DNA of 64,000 nt from Himantopus leucocephalus. Lineage: Eukaryota > Chordata > Aves > Charadriiformes > Recurvirostridae. The notes below the pieces were generated by a model, which did not search any database, was not told where the DNA came from, and saw only the letters and a program-made list of their open reading frames with translations. Positions 49,201 through 61,436 of the stretch are shown here, one piece after another; positions within the stretch are counted from its first letter, which is position 1, and every line of letters starts with the position of its first letter. The stretch spans positions 51,261,961-51,325,960 of the forward strand of contig RSEF01000031.1 in NCBI GenBank assembly GCA_003993805.1. Direction: 5' to 3'. A program made the position numbers and the translations under genes.

Positions 49201-52200
49201 GCTGTCAGCTGTATAAAAATATTCCAGCCTTCATGATATATTTAACATAAATGTTCAAAACCTTTTTCAACTAAACTGCTCTTCTTCACTATTACATATC
49301 AAAATAAATTTTATAAAAAACATTGCTTCAGACAATGACTAAACCTTCTGTGGATGTGTCTCAACTTTGAGTTATCCATAATTTAAAATGTTTGAAAGAC
49401 TTGGGTGTTCATTGTTTTCATTAATCATAAGTTTAACTGTATTAAATACTTAAGTAAGAATTTGACACAAAAGTTTTCTTTAAAAATAAAAGAAAGGGAA
49501 GGAGGCTCAGACTTTACTATTCAGGCTTTGGTGTATGTGAACTCCTTAGTCTAACTAGTTGTACTGCCCAGAGACTATTTTTTCCAAGAGAAATTAATAG
49601 GTTTGCCAAGTCTCTTTTATTTTCCAAGAGACTAGCTCTCGTTTTCAGCCAACAATCTTTTTTCCGTAACTTGTTGGATGTCACCTTTGAAAAAAATGCT
49701 TTTTATTTATATCAAGCCTGAATCAGTACAATTCATCTAACTTCTTGTTACCTTTGAAACCTCCCTTATGGTGAACCCTCAGTGTTGGCAGCTAAGTATT
49801 ACTGCAAGAAGAACAATTTTCCATATTAAGATGATTAAAATATTGAAGGAAAAACAATTTTAGATAATCTTTAATAAAACAAACATATGTACCTTTGTAA
49901 TGTTTAAATATCTTTTCGCATACTGTGACTTATGATCTGCAGATGTTGGAGTTGAGCAAGAAGAATAATATTTGCATATGCATACATTTCAGATTTGTGG
50001 TCTGAGCTCAAGTACAACTATGACTGTTACCAGCCCTTTCATACTCAGATGAAAAGTTAATCAAAGAAAGCCCTGCTCTCCCATTTTTTTGGAAACGCAA
50101 GGTCTGGGCAATGCTGTCATTTATGCAGAATCAGTGGGAGAAAGGGGTATACCTTGGTCTTCCAGTCCTGCTGATATTAAGGTAGGAGTTACGCATTGTG
50201 GGATTTCCCATTGCAGGAAGATAGAGCTCAATCATATGTTTTAAGTGTCGAAACATTTAGATTTCACCTTGCAAAGGGGAAAATTCAGATACAGCTGCTT
50301 TGAAAGATCTCATTGGTAATCAGGTGCTGCAACGAGGAGCAAAAATAAGTTTCAGGTTTCTGGAGACCTCTGAATGTTAGTGGAAATCATGGGAAAATTT
50401 GCCACAGCTTCCTATCAGAGGTGTAAGAAAGACAGTTGCTTCTTCAGCATGTTTCCTGTTGGAGGATCTTCTACCAAGATGAATTTAACTTCAGATCTTT
50501 GCCAGTATAGACTTAATCTCTTCACTCTGAAGGTTCCCTGAGACAGAGTCCAGTCTCTTGGACTTTCACCCACTGTGCTAATTTTTATTTTGGAAGGGAA
50601 TAAAGTTCCTGGTAACCCTAACAGCAGGTACTACTTTCCAGCATTTGGGTCCCATGTATTAGGTTGTTTATCTAATGACACTGATGTATGAAATAGATTT
50701 TTGAAGTATCATTAATAATAAGAAATTGTTTCCTATACTTGAGCCTCCAAGTGAGGTGGTGGAAGTTGGGATGACTTATTTTCACATCCCTTCATTAATA
50801 TTTTCTAAATCATACTGATAGGAGAGAGGTTCAGAAAAGTCCTTATAAAAGGTAAATTTGCTTTGTAAGAAAGTGTAACAGATTTATCACGTTAGGTTTT
50901 GCTCTTTAATTGACAGAGGTGGGAGTGATATCTCAGACCGCCTGCTTTACTCGCTCCTCATGTGATTCATACTGACAAAATGCTTAATGTTTTCAGTATT
51001 TTACTTTTAGTAATAGAAGTATCAGTATTCCAAATAGCTCGTAGTTAAAAATATTTACTTCCAGACACATTGTTTCCTCACTTAGTTGTGATTCTATGGA
51101 GTTTTGTTTAAATAAAAATTATGGAAGGAACTTTACAGTTTCTTCCTGCTAATCTTTCTAGCACTCACAGACATGAAATACAGTATTTGTGATAATATGC
51201 TCCTTCAGGACTGCAGTTTATGTCCTTTTACCGTCCCGGAGCTTTTACATAGGCTTGGTGTAGGTGCAGGAGACTGCCACTGCACCATGAATAGTACTGT
51301 TGGGCTTGACACAGGAACAATAGTTTGGTATTGGGAGCCTTCAGTTAAAATTTCAGTCTGTGCTCCCATGAAAAGAAGAACTTCAAGTTTTCATATTCTT
51401 CCAAATAACTTGCAATGGACATTCCAGCATGTCTTGGTGCCTTTTTACTTTTACTTTTCTTCATGTCTCACTTTTTCTCTTTTTAGTTGCCTGAGAAGAG
51501 GTAAACTTTTCATGCGTAGGAGTAGTTAGTTAAGAGGGTACGAAGCTGTGGAGACGAAGATTGTGACAAAATTCAGATAGAAATTGGATCCTTATATTTT
51601 AATGTTTTGTCCTGAATGACAAGAAATGGTAGTTGGGATGTTAAACATTGTTTCATGTTTTGAGCTAGTGGGTGTCAGATACCAGGAGGAAACTTACTGT
51701 GGCAGACAGATTATTCCATGTCTACTTACAGCAGGCTTTTTACACCTTCATCTGAATCATCTGGTTTTGGCTGGAGGTACAGGAAGAAAAAAGATGGATA
51801 TTGGACCATACGCAACATGAGAATTCTGATGTTTCTAATCCTTGTGGCAGGCTCCCTGTCAAATAAGGCAGGCTCCCTGCCTTTTTTAAGTTACAGGTAG
51901 AATTAGAAAAGACGTGTGACTTTTTAAAAAGGAATTAATAAAAAAGCTACCAAGAACCATGATAGTTGGATAGTCCCATTTATGAATACAGAATGCACAC
52001 TTATATGGAAGAATAGAAATGCTGTAGTATAGTTAAATTTAGAAGTCCAGTATGCTATTTCCAGTTGTTGTTGGGGTTTTTTTTTTATGTTGATGCCAAG
52101 AACAAAGTACGTCTTAATAAATTTAATGATATTAACAATTTGGTTGGTAAAAGTTGTTATTCTTCAAGTCATGGTGTATATTGAATATAATTTTCTGAGG

Positions 52201-54860
52201 TTGAAAAAAATGCATAACACGTATGCTGAAAATCACTTTCTTTCACCAAAGCCGTTACCCTTTGTAAGCAATAAATGATTTATAACATATGTTCTTTCTG
52301 GCAAAATTATCCCAGCAGCAATACTGGGAAAGGAGCAAATGAAGAAACACCTAAAAATAAGACAAGAAAAGCAATATGGAAAAGATGACTGATTCATAAA
52401 CTCAGGGTTTTTAAGGTCAGATGAACCATTATAATAATATAGTCTGACTGACTGTATAAAACAGACCATAGAATCTCACATGGTAATTTCTGAATCGAAT
52501 CCACAGCTTCATTTGAAAGTACAAAGTATCTTCAGAATGGCATCTAGTTTTAGTATGTTTGCCTCCTGTAAGTAAAAATACACTGTGGGACTAGAGACCT
52601 TTATGTAAACAGCTGTACTTTACTATTAGCCCAAACATGCCTGCCTTCACTTTGTATTGTAAATCTTACGTTTTCCTCTTAGGATAGAAGACCAGCCACT
52701 GCTCAGGCTCTTTACCTTTGGACTTCATTTTGGATAAACCAAATGGATAAAGATGTTTAAAATGGATGCATTTGTTATGGATAATATTTTTAATTACAAT
52801 ATTATTTTAAAATATTAATATTACTATAAAGCATGTTACTGAAATCTTAAATTATTCTTCTTACTCTTTGCAGTTTTCCAGCGTCCCATTTGAAATGCAG
52901 TTGCCATAGCTGTGCAAAGAACCACTCTTGCTGGATGCAGATAGCAGGTTACTTCCCTGTTGCTATCTGGAAATGGTCTGCTGCTTCTGTAGCCCCAAGG
53001 TTATAGAAGCCGCACATTCTCTTAAGAGCTCAACATCTGTTGCTTACATATGTCATTATTCTGAACTATCATTCAGGAACTCAGCATTTTGGGTTGAATT
53101 TTTTTATTTGTAAATCTACCTGAATGTTTAATAGTAGTTTCTTTTGTTCTTCTACTGTTTAAGTTGAAGTAGTCAGATTTTTAGATACCCTCCCCTGCAG
53201 ACTTACCCTGACAGAAGTTGCTTGGTTATAAAACCTGAACACTATGATTTATGCATTCTCTGTTTATTAAGGCATGGGAAGTCACATATATATAGGTTTC
53301 CAGAGCATATGTTTCTTACTTCATAGGATATATTAAGGAATGGGTGTATTGGTGTCACTCCGTTGTGTATCTAACACATTCATATTCTTTTGCACGCTCT
53401 TTGTAGTCTGGTTATATTCTCTAACCTTTCTTTCAAACACACCCTCCAAACTGAACTTTCCATTACTAGGGTTGGCAGGGTATACACATAATTATCTTAT
53501 GTCTTATGGGAAGGTGATGGAACTCAAATGCAATTCACAACTCAAGTTTAAATTCCAAGTTTAATCTTGTTTGATTGAATTCCAAACTTCTTAACATGGA
53601 AGATCTTTGGCCAGAATATTCATATGGTTCAACAACCATTAAACAGAAAAATTCATAATTTGTATTTCTGCACCTACTGTAATTGCTTAATGTTATCCGA
53701 AGATTGGTCCTATAAAAAAGTGTACCTAAGAGAACAGATGCCATAAAAATACAATACTGTCCAGCAGAACTACTTATTTTCTGAATAGGAATTCCAAAGT
53801 GAGCTGGGATGTCAAGATTATCAGTCCTTGTGAATGAAAGCTTTGGAAATTTTAGAGATGCATAAATCATTATTTGATTTCATTATAGGGGGCATTCCCC
53901 CATGAAGAACTGGACTCCATTTGAGTGCATGGAGTAAGCTATGCATGACCAGCCATCATGCTGGTCATCATGCACATTGAGCAGCCCTCCAGGAACAGAT
54001 CCGTGGCTCCCTGGGTGGATGCAGAATACAACTTCAGAAGTAGGACAGGATTTGGTATTCCCAAACAGATCTGTGTGGATCCAGAGATGATGCTCCCTTG
54101 TAGTACTGGAAATCTTACTTTCTTCCAATAGTGATTATATTTTATAATGGGACTCTCAGTGTTGCTAGTGGCTCGTAAATGGTCTTTTCAGGTTTACCCA
54201 CACATATCGTTTTGTCTTTTTCAGCTTCATGTTTTTGAGAGTCTCATTCATGAGGAGTCTAAAATCAACCTTAATTTTCAGGAAAGACTCAATCTTTATT
54301 GATCTGACTGCAGGCATCAAATAGGCAAAAATTCTGCAATGTGCAGGTTGCAGTCAAACAATCAGCTCTCTATACACAGAGTAGACCACAGTCTTTCCCA
54401 GAATCTGCCCATTATTTGTACTTCAGTCATTAATGAGAAAATGGAATGAGTGGACTTAAGCATTTGTATTACTATCTTATTAGCAGTGTATACAATTTAG
54501 TTGACAATAGAATAAGAGTCTGCTCATTGAGCAGTTGTAAAAGCTTTTTCCATGCATATGAAGCTCATTGCTTTCACTGTATGACATAGAGAATGCTTTT
54601 ACAGGTAATATTAGGCCATAAATTATAATACGGCTATTTACTAAAGAGCGCAATAGGAATGAAATAGTGTTATCATTGAATTCAATGGCCAAGTTCCCAT
54701 TTGTTTTCACCAGAGTCAGGATTTAATTCCATTTCTTTCAGTTCTTAGTTCTAAGCAGTTATGGTTTTCTTCTGATAGCAGGCTGACCATTGCTGGTGAT
54801 TTGCAGGTTAAATGCAGTCTATCACATGTTCCCCTCAATATTTGTGACACTTAAGTAAAC

Positions 54861-54922
54861 TTTATGTGAAGGAAGTATACAGTCCTTTATGTCCTTCCTT
54901 TATGTGAAGGAAGTATACAGTC
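54861..54922. repeat. 24-bp direct duplication
   Basis: The segment starting TTTATGTGAAGGAAGTATAC occurs at 54861-54884 and 54899-54922, offset 38 bases. A small local duplication in intron 5. Confidence 0.9.
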
Positions 54923-56252
54923 ATAGTCTGTGATGGAGTCTTTTCCTTACCCTTACCCCTTAACTAAATTCCAGACAAGATTACAGTGAGTTACTGGAGT
55001 TTAAATCTTTGATGCTTGGAGTTTGCGTTTCAAATATTTGTCATTCTCATATGAGGCTATAGCTTGATGAGATTGCTGTCTTCTGCTATCAGTCATCAGG
55101 ATCTGTATTTTATGTTAAAAATCCATCTCTCTCTGATTTGACAAGGGCCTTGGATGTAATTTTTATTCTTCAGGGTGGAAGTATCAAATTCTGGAAGGCA
55201 TCAATTGTCCCATTTATAGCTTGGTTGTGAGACCAATTGTACACTAATGAAAGCGTGCAGAAGACTGTGTGTGACTCGTATAAGTATTGGATCTGTTTTC
55301 CACAGGAAAACAAGGAGAATAGGACAGGATAGCAGGGAGTGCAGCCGTAACCCTGCTATTATGCCTTATTTCACATGACTGAGTCTGAGTGGAAGCTTTG
55401 CATTTTATTCTTTTTTTTCCCCCTCTTAAAGTTTCCGTAAGGATATGAAAACTGGCTTAGAGCAACCATCTGTTTCTCATTTGTTCCTAGAGAATTTCAG
55501 TTAATTGTTGTTCCCAGTTTGCGTTGCCTCATAAGGTCAAAAAGTCTTTCTCTTTATACAGGTTGAACCTTAATGAGTTAACTATTTACAGGAATTTGAC
55601 TAGGAGTATATTTTTATATGGTTTGTATGCTATATTCAGTGTACTTGATATAGCTTGAACCAGTTGTATTATCTCATGTTATTCCTCTGAAAATAAATGG
55701 TGGTTTACCAAATAGTCTTCTCTAGGTAGCACTATTTTGCACTTCACATTCCACAAGGAATGTTGATCTGTGACAGTCACTGGCATGGACGTTGATCAAT
55801 GTGGAGTGAACTAATGTGTGGCTGCTGTGGTCTGGAGTTCCCTCCCATGAATCGCCATGAAGTAACTTGGGAACAAGAAAACCAGTTCCCAGTCCTTGTT
55901 TGCCTAATCTGATCTGATCTTTTGATCTTTGGCTTGCTTGTTTGTTTGTAAAACTTTCACTTTTTAAGGATTTTAATGGATACATTGTGAATACACAGAT
56001 CAGTTTTGGGTCCAGCTGCCTTTCATTACTTGCATCTATCAGAAAAATAAATTGAAATACAGGATAACCTTGTGAAAGTTATTACCTTCAGTGGAAGGTG
56101 TCATGCTACTTCTGTAAGCAGTAACATAACTTTAATTTCCAAGTCCTCTTGGAATTTTCTTAACATAGGTATCTACTGGATTAAAAATTGATTCCTTTTA
56201 TAGTTACTAGTATACTGTCTTGTATAATACAGTGATCTTTCCTTTTTTCCAG

Positions 56253-56450
56253 ATTACAGAACAGGCCCATGTTTCACACAAGTTAACAACCAGATGTGTC
56301 AGGGCCAGCTAACTGGAATTGTTTGCACAAAGACCCTCTGCTGTGCAACCATTGGGCGTGCATGGGGTCATCCCTGTGAAATGTGCCCTGCTCAGCCTCA
56401 GCCATGCCGTCGTGGCTTCATCCCCAATATTCGCACTGGAGCCTGTCAAG
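56253..56450 (+). CDS. FBN2: FBN2 coding exon 6: first hybrid (Hyb1) domain
   Basis: The exon is 198 bases, phase 1 to phase 1, residues 203-268. It encodes [17 protein letters not shown], then a [17 protein letters not shown] core with the adjacent cysteine pair, and ends PNIRTGACQ. There are nine cysteines, an odd number, as known for this fibrillin domain, which keeps an unpaired cysteine thought to take part in intermolecular bonding; hybrid domains occur only in fibrillins and LTBPs. The acceptor is CTTTTTTCCAG at 56252; the donor is G/GTAAGC at 56451. The next exon (a calcium-binding EGF) is outside the window. Confidence 0.97.
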
Positions 56451-56559
56451 GTAAGCCTTCTGCTTTAAATTGTGTGTGACCGTTGTGTTGCTGATATGCA
56501 CCTTGAAAACCTTGTGTCCACTTAAAACAACGTTGCTGTTTTCCCTGTGTGTGTTCTGT

Positions 56560-59500
56560 GTCTTACTTTTGATAAAATTCAGATATGCTTAGCTGCTGAT
56601 AGGTATTTTCCCAGGTTTCATTCTTCCACCAATTAAAACCAGGGTAGGCATATTCACCACTACACAGCCATGTCCTACCTGCGGGCGTCTGTACCATCAT
56701 GCGCCATTCTTTTCCCACATGAATAAAGCTCGATATATAGTATGAGACCAGAGGGCCCACCTCTCTTGAGGTGGGTCATTGAGTTTAAACTCTTGGACCT
56801 TAGAGTAATTCACTGTGTGGGCCCAATTAGTTAGATTTTGTTTACCTCCTAAGTGGATGTACCAGGAAACATCTTGTATTTGAAACCAAGGACTCGGAAA
56901 TGAGTGTGGGAGTTGCTGTTTTACCACTTCTTAATCGAACCAATCACATCTCACAGAGTACCGTCTCATGTTTCGCCTGGGTCTGTCATGTCATAATCTT
57001 GCATTGTATAGGAAACAAGAGATGTTAGGCTTTGATGTGTTAAAGTGGGTTAAATTGAATCCACTGCTTGCAGTGGCCCAATCCCAGTCCCAAGTATGGG
57101 TGGTGGTGTCAGTGGTCTAGCCATCTACCCCTTCCAGGCAGCTTTCACTGTCACTTAGGCTCAAGCACATAGGTCCTCAAGCTAGAGGTATACAACACAC
57201 CTGGACACTTTCAGCGGTATCAAGGGGAACTGCTGCTTTGGAAACGTTTGCTATTAATTCTGATATGTCAGTGCCTGAGCCATAAAGAAGTAAAGGCGAG
57301 CTATCAGCTGATGTCCAAGTGAGTGGCAATACAGGCAGAAAATGTACCATCATTAATGCCCACATCTCGCACAAAATCCATGACCATTTGTAAGACTACA
57401 TTACTTCTAAGGCCTCCCTGAGCAGAAGCATCTGTCTATGGGGCTGCACTAATGGCCATCAGGAAAAAGAGGCCAAGCCACTTCATACTAACATGGTTCA
57501 GGTGCCTGCGACACCGCTCAAAATGCAAGTGGTTGGCCACATGCTACCAGCAGCAACTCTACACCAAGCCCTTCCAGAATAGAGCCTGATCTAGGTCACC
57601 ACTGGTGGCAGTGTCCTTTACTGCCTCTGTCTTAGAGGTATGGTGCTGCACACTGAACAGCTGCACCAAAAATTCGAAAAACCTATGCACACCTGTACTG
57701 ACTTGGTCACTAGGGGCAAACTTTTCCACTCCCTCCAGTAAGTCAATTGAACAGCACCCAGTATTTCTGCTGTGCTGGCAGTGGGGCCTCAGTGGAATAC
57801 AAGGACCACGTACCACACAAATGAACCAAATTATGCCATTCTGAGTTGTGACTTAATCCCTGACATTCCAGCAGAACAGAAAAGAAAACGGTCTCAGCAG
57901 GGAAAGGTCAGACAGTTACCCTTTGATCCATTTGGGAATTTTTAGCATCTTGCTCTCAGGACCTGAATGCTCCAGATGTTATTATGCGTGCTCAAAAGGA
58001 GGCCTTGTTTAAGGTGGTTAAAAGATAATGCTTGGCCAATCTGCAGGTCTCAAGGCAGTCCCGGGGGAGTCAATAGGTTCGGCAAGGGCAGTCCAGGCAG
58101 AAAAACCTTGCCAACCAATGGACTGTGCGTGCCCCAGAGGAAATTTATTTTGGCCAGGGCTGTCCACAAGTGGTTTCCTCAGTCAGGCTTGTGGCACTGT
58201 CGTGCTTGTTTTAGGTCAGGAACAAAAGCAACTTTAACTCAGCAATGCCTCTTCATCAGGAAAGTGCAACACCACCCAGGCAGTGGACACACTGAGAGGC
58301 TGGCCACCCGCTCCTTGAATGTGAACACATGCATGGGGAGGGATACCCAGGACTGCCATTAAGGCAGAGGAAAAACAAGAAATTTGGGCTCCAGTGTCAA
58401 TCAAACATCTTACAGGGAATCTATTAGGGCCGAGGTCAATAATGACATGTGGACTCCCCCTTGGTCTCCCACTTGAAAAGTTTTAAGCTGCCCTACCTGG
58501 AACACCAGGCAGGATATGGGAGCTGCTAGTTTTCCCCCAGTGGCACGGTAGCACACCCAACAGCATCTACAGCGTCTGTGGCAGCTTTATAAAATGGGTT
58601 GGCGGACGGGCGGTCTGCATCCTTGCCACACCGGCCGGCTTCACGGGCAGCTTGGACCATGGTCCCTAAAACTGCTAGTGGGTTTCTTATACATTAATTC
58701 AAGTGACAAACCTACGTCTAAATCTTTCCTTCGTAGCCTGGTTCTGAGGTCTTTCTTGTCTCACTTGAGGATTTAACCAGAGGTCCCACAGGACCTTGTT
58801 TGAGGGCCTCTTTCAGGGGTTTTGGTTGGGTGACATATTCATGGCACCCTGTCATTCTAGCCTTTTGTGTTAGTTGGTTTATGAACCATCCCTCATTGTT
58901 TTGCCTGTTTTGCATTGCATGGGTGGTAGAAATTAAGATTAATTTAAGGCTGGGTCCCAACCTTCATGTGAGTGGTCCAAATTTATCAATGTTCAGGATC
59001 AGATACAACGGTGAGTCTGAAGCTTCCCTTTTGTTATTGCATCCCCTTTGATCAACAAACTGTTCAGCAGCCAACTGCACTCGTCCATTAGCCAATTCCT
59101 AAGGTGCGCAAGCGCACATATGTGGTTGTTCTCCCTGCTCCAGTTTAGGGACACTTCAGGCAGTCAGGAAACATAATGCTCCTGGACCTGTGCTAAGAAA
59201 GATGCCAGCTCGCCAGCCTTCCTCCTGAGCTTCCGCTTGATCGAAAACCTCCCATGTCATGAAACTCATTTGACCCACTTGACTGCAGACTCATCAGACC
59301 GTTTTCCAAACTCCCTCTGTAACTTGTCCAGATGAAGGGCAAGTGGTCGTATCTACATCCTGGTCAGGTGTCCCGTTTGATCCCCCACTTATCTCATGTC
59401 TGATAACAGGGAAGACTCCTTCCACGGTATCATCACCATCAACTGGCCAGTCACCTGGCTCCTCATGAGGGCCATTCCCAACGTCCCCATCCCAGTGTGC

Positions 59501-60130
59501 AGGATCTCATGTTAGGGCCCGCACTTTAAGGGCATCCACAGTCCCAACCTGTTTCTCCACGTTAGTACTGACCATCTGTACTACTTTATCTTCTAATCTC
59601 TTCTCATTTTCTGTTTCTTTAAAGTTAGACCTTGCATCATCAGTTGCATCTCTTGCCTTTGCACCTTCTTTTGTAACCTTTCAATTTTAGCAAGCAGTTC
59701 TCTCTTTTTGTCTTCTTGTGACTTCTTTTCATTACAATTGGCATGATAACACGCACCCAACACCTTGCAGATGATGCCTTTAGCTTTTCCATCTTTAACT
59801 TTTCCCTATTCCAGGTCCATGTGGCTTTTCACTGGGTCCCACTCTGACCGGTGGCCTCAGACCCCAGCATTGTCAAACCAGGGCCGGGGGAGGGAAACCC
59901 TGTGCTTATCCAAATAAAGCTCTACCCTGTTATCCTTGGACTCTGCTCACTGTGCCATTTTGTATCGTGGTCAGGCCCTCTGGTGCTATCTGTCCCTTGA
60001 AGGAATAAGGTTGTGAGTCCAAGATACTGAGTGGGGTGTATTAGGATAAGGCACTTATTAAGTGGATAACAATTACACCACCCTGCGAGTGGAGAGTATT
60101 CAGCTTCTATTCCAAGATTCCTTATAATCT
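56560..60130 (-). mobile_element. Endogenous retrovirus internal remnant, antisense, defective
   Basis: A 3.5-kb tract differs in base composition from the intron around it and reads as retroviral on the minus strand. From its 5' side (high coordinates) there is a possible LTR/leader portion (about 60130-59960), then a gag-like region with Lys/Glu-rich coiled-coil potential (59830-59550), then a protease-like segment, and finally several short frames (57820-56563) that I cannot assign with certainty. One of these begins near 57500 with a signal-peptide-like MVSMKWLGLFFLM, so an envelope origin is possible. No reverse transcriptase, RNase H or integrase motif was found between the protease and the 3' part, so most of pol is absent. 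Stops and frameshifts are frequent. No matching pair of LTRs was found. Family (ERVL- or spuma-like) is uncertain. Confidence 0.6.
58233..58475 (-). pseudogene. Retroviral aspartic protease fragment
   Basis: A minus-strand frame of about 80 codons contains the active-site signature IDTGA at 58401-58387, preceded by a hydrophobic and basic stretch (FPVRCL) and followed by ISCF. About 30 codons on is a flap-like Gly-rich segment (GAGGQPLSV). This is the layout of a retroviral protease. The frame ends in a stop about 20 codons past the flap, and upstream it is closed by a stop near 58480. It is a broken relic within the larger ERV remnant; it is called from the motif only. Confidence 0.6.
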
Positions 60131-60239
60131 ACATAATAGGTATCACCCAGTTCCTGGAAAGTGCCCTCCCTCACCCAGTGTCCCAAGGGAGAGGAGACTG
60201 CCAGGGCATGGGCCCACCGTTCCTCGGGAGTGCTCGGAT

Positions 60240-60759
60240 CGGGCTCTCACCTGGAGTACTGCGTCCAGCTTTGGAGTCCTCAGCACAAGAAGGATATTGG
60301 AGCGGGTCCAGAGGAGGGCCACAAAGATGATCAGAGGGCTGGAGCACCTCTCCTATGAGGACAGGCTGAGAGAGTTGGGGTTGTTCAGCCTGGAGAAGAG
60401 AAGGCTCTAGGGAGAACTTACTGTGGCCTTTCAATATCTGAAAGGGTCCTATAAGAAAGGTGGGGAGGGACTTTTTACAAGGGCATGTAGTGATAGGATA
60501 AGGGGTAATGGCTTCAAACTGGTAGAGGGTAGATTTAGATTAGGTATCAAGAAGAAATTTTTCACTGTGACGGTGGTGAGGCACTGGAACAGTCTGCCCA
60601 GAGAAGCAGTGGATGCCCCATCCCTGGAGGTGTTCAGGGCCAGGTTGGATGGGGCTTTGAGCAACTTGGTCTAGTGGGAGGTGTCCCTGCCCATGGCAGG
60701 GGGGTTGGAACTAGATGATCTTTAAGGTTCCTTCCAACCTAAACCATTCTATGATTCAT
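60240..60759 (+). mobile_element. CR1 3' end, sense
   Basis: A 520-bp 5'-truncated CR1 with a well preserved 3' region: CTGGAGTACTGCGTCCAGCT, GAGGACAGGCTGAGAGAG, GGCACTGGAACAGTCTGCCC, and the terminus AACCTAAACCATTCTATGAT. It retains the usual ATTCTATGATTC tail and is the least diverged CR1 in this intron. Confidence 0.93.
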
Positions 60760-60769
60760 ACAGCCTTCC

Positions 60770-60885
60770 CGCGGTGCTGCTGCCCTGCAGCCCAACCTGG
60801 CTGGTGCAGGCCCAGCAGGAGGGAGGGAGGGGAGGCCCGGCCCGGCCTGACCTGGCCGAGCAAAGCGCGGGCCCGACATCGAGCG
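60770..60885. other. Short GC-rich, CpG-containing patch
   Basis: A roughly 115-base GC-rich block (GGAGGGAGGGAGGGG, GGCCCGGCCCGGCC, AAAGCGCGGGCCCG) lies right after the CR1 end in otherwise AT-rich intron. No gene is visible. It could be a fragment of GC-rich sequence carried in with a repeat or a small CpG-rich regulatory element. Confidence 0.5.
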
Positions 60886-61436
60886 TCACGTCTGTGAACA
60901 GTGCAGTTAGCGCAGGTTAGTATTTGGGCTGGAATCAGGTTCTGTAAATCAACGCCTTTCTTTGAGTTCTGATTATGACCTGTATAGTGACATAAATTAA
61001 CAAAGAGAGAAAAATCCATTTTGATCAATCAATCCCCAGTCAGTCTGGGGATGAAGAGAGGTTCAAATAATTTTGGCTGACAGATTTGTTTTGTTTTGTT
61101 TGTTTTCTGATTTCCCAAAGCATCTATGTACTGCTCTGTCTCTGTGTATCCCTATCTTACGGCTTCTGAAATCAACACCGGGCAGCATGGCCGGGACACT
61201 GAGGCATTGCCTGCATAGCAGGTCTCTGTGACAGAGTTAAGCTCCTTCTTAGCAAAGTGATTAGGTTGACTAGAATGATCTGCTCTAAATTTTTATGTAG
61301 GGGATTCCGTGTAGTGCTGGAGAACTTTCTACTTTATTTCTCTATTTACAACACAGCAAAAAGCATGCAGTAGCAGGATTTGTTTGTGTGCTTGTATGTG
61401 TTAGCAAGAATTTCTGTTAGGTAATTCAGAAAAAGA

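Larger units (their letters stand above)
24396..56252 (+). other. FBN2: FBN2 intron 5, about 31.9 kb
   Basis: This very long intron separates EGF3 from the first hybrid domain. The reading frame continues directly from residue 202 to 203 with the expected fibrillin sequence, so no coding exon is missing. Contents that I recognise are an old antisense CR1 (25694-26965), an antisense solo LTR (35186-35773), and a longer antisense CR1 (43806-46205). The stretches 26966-35185, 35774-43805 and 46206-56252 are AT-rich unique sequence with no gene supported. Small tandem duplications lie at 39666-39715 and 54861-54922. Developmental enhancers could lie here but cannot be recognised from sequence alone. 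Confidence 0.85.

Noticed and set aside
51173..51529. 118-codon sense frame with several Cys in intron 5
   Set aside because: Considered as a missed EGF-type exon, but cysteine spacing does not fit EGF, TB or hybrid domains, and FBN2 reads through exons 5 and 6 without it.
53883..54128. 81-codon minus-strand frame near 54 kb
   Set aside because: The His/Gly-rich peptide is not recognised, and nothing nearby suggests a gene or a processed copy.
57967..58362. 131-codon plus-strand frame in the ERV remnant
   Set aside because: It is antisense to the protease-bearing strand and has no domain of its own.
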